DNA of 5,646 nt from Flavobacteriaceae bacterium (lineage in GTDB: Bacteria; Bacteroidota; Bacteroidia; Flavobacteriales; Flavobacteriaceae), in contig JABSPN010000223.1 of assembly GCA_013214425.1 (NCBI GenBank), forward strand, positions 1 to 5,646, written 5' to 3'. Made by a program: the position numbers and the translations under genes. Every line of letters begins with the position of its first letter. Positions within the stretch are counted from its first letter, which is position 1. Positions 5,135-5,646 of the stretch are shown here, one piece after another. The notes beneath the pieces were generated by a model. That model did no database searches, was not told the origin of the DNA, and worked only from the letters and a program-made list of their open reading frames with translations.

Positions 5135-5646
5135 ATGGAAACACTAGTCATAACAAAACAAGAACAACAGAAAAAAGAAACGATAAAAATATCAGGGTCT
5201 GAAGCCGTAGTACGCTGTCTTCTTGCGGAAGGAGTTGATACAGTTTATGGATATCCAGGTGGAGCGATTATGCCAGTATATGATGAATTCTATAAATTTC
5301 AGGATCAATTACACCATGTATTAACACGTCATGAGCAAGGAGCTATACATGCAGCGCAAGGATTTGCAAGAGTAACAGGTGAAACAGGCGTCATTTTTGC
5401 AACTTCTGGCCCAGGAGCTACCAATTTAGTAACAGGGATTGCAGATGCACAAATAGATTCTACGCCAATGGTGTGTATCACCGGACAAGTACCTTCTCAC
5501 TTATTGGGAAGTGATGCTTTTCAAGAAACCGATATTGTTGGAATCTCCACACCTGTGACAAAATGGAATCACCAGATTACCAGCGCAGAAGAAATCCCTG
5601 AAGGCATGGCGAAGGCATTTTACATCGCCAAAAGTGGAAGACCTGG
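5135..5646 (+). CDS. ilvB: Acetohydroxyacid synthase large (catalytic) subunit, N-terminal 170 residues (runs off the window)
   Basis: This ThDP-dependent enzyme makes 2-acetolactate from two pyruvates (Val/Leu branch) or 2-aceto-2-hydroxybutyrate from pyruvate and 2-ketobutyrate (Ile branch). A polar, Lys/Gln-rich tail of about 16 residues precedes the ThDP-binding N-terminal domain: ISGSEAVVRCLLAEGV (19-34), VYGYPGGAIMPVYD (37-50), the catalytic Glu67 in RHEQGA, ATSGPGATNLVTGIADA (89-105) and GQVPSHLLGSDAFQETD (117-133). The motifs are those of AHAS rather than pyruvate oxidase or glyoxylate carboligase, which share the fold. The ATG at 5135 is chosen because it is followed by the A-rich, in-frame coding run and no later ATG precedes the conserved core. 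The FAD and C-terminal ThDP domains lie beyond the edge. The regulatory subunit ilvN and then ilvC would be the expected next genes, but they are not seen. Confidence 0.95.
   Translation, partial: METLVITKQEQQKKETIKISGSEAVVRCLLAEGVDTVYGYPGGAIMPVYDEFYKFQDQLHHVLTRHEQGAIHAAQGFARVTGETGVIFATSGPGATNLVTGIADAQIDSTPMVCITGQVPSHLLGSDAFQETDIVGISTPVTKWNHQITSAEEIPEGMAKAFYIAKSGRP

Overview
The window reads as AT-rich chromosomal DNA from a member of the Bacteroidota, most likely a marine-type Flavobacteriaceae species. This rests on the Bacteroidota-style promoter (TTG, then TAnnTTTG), the A-rich leaders without Shine-Dalgarno sequences, a large repetitive surface protein with a signal peptide ending NA|Q, and family-typical palindromic intergenic repeats. 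The genus cannot be fixed from this sequence alone.

Layout. Positions 1707 down to 1 (minus strand) are the first 569 codons of a large secreted, repeat-built surface protein; its C-terminus lies outside the window. Positions 1708-1909 are a divergent intergenic region. Positions 1910-2437 form a long, structured, untranslated leader on the plus strand. It is followed by a branched-chain amino acid operon: ilvE (2438-3328), ilvD (3331-5007) and the start of ilvB, the acetohydroxyacid synthase large subunit (5135 to the window edge). A palindromic intergenic repeat lies between ilvD and ilvB.

The main discovery is in the leader. It holds two short ORFs, 20 and 21 codons long, packed with consecutive Ile and Val codons (cores NIIFAVIIVIIS and NIIVVVIIVIIS). 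Each is followed by an intrinsic terminator and by an alternative antiterminator pairing that would capture the left arm of that terminator. Together they look like two ribosome-mediated transcription attenuators in series, controlling Ile/Val synthesis by charged Ile- and Val-tRNA supply. A palindrome-rich dispersed-repeat-like segment (2048-2143) sits between them. The second attenuator has an especially clean design: a 10-bp antiterminator helix whose 5' strand begins at the leader stop codon.

How the genes work together: AHAS (IlvB) makes acetolactate and acetohydroxybutyrate, IlvD dehydrates the later dihydroxyacids, and IlvE transaminates the keto acids to Val, Ile and Leu. Starvation for Ile or Val would stall a ribosome in the leader peptides, allow antitermination, and switch on the whole operon. 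The surface protein is divergently transcribed and appears functionally unrelated.
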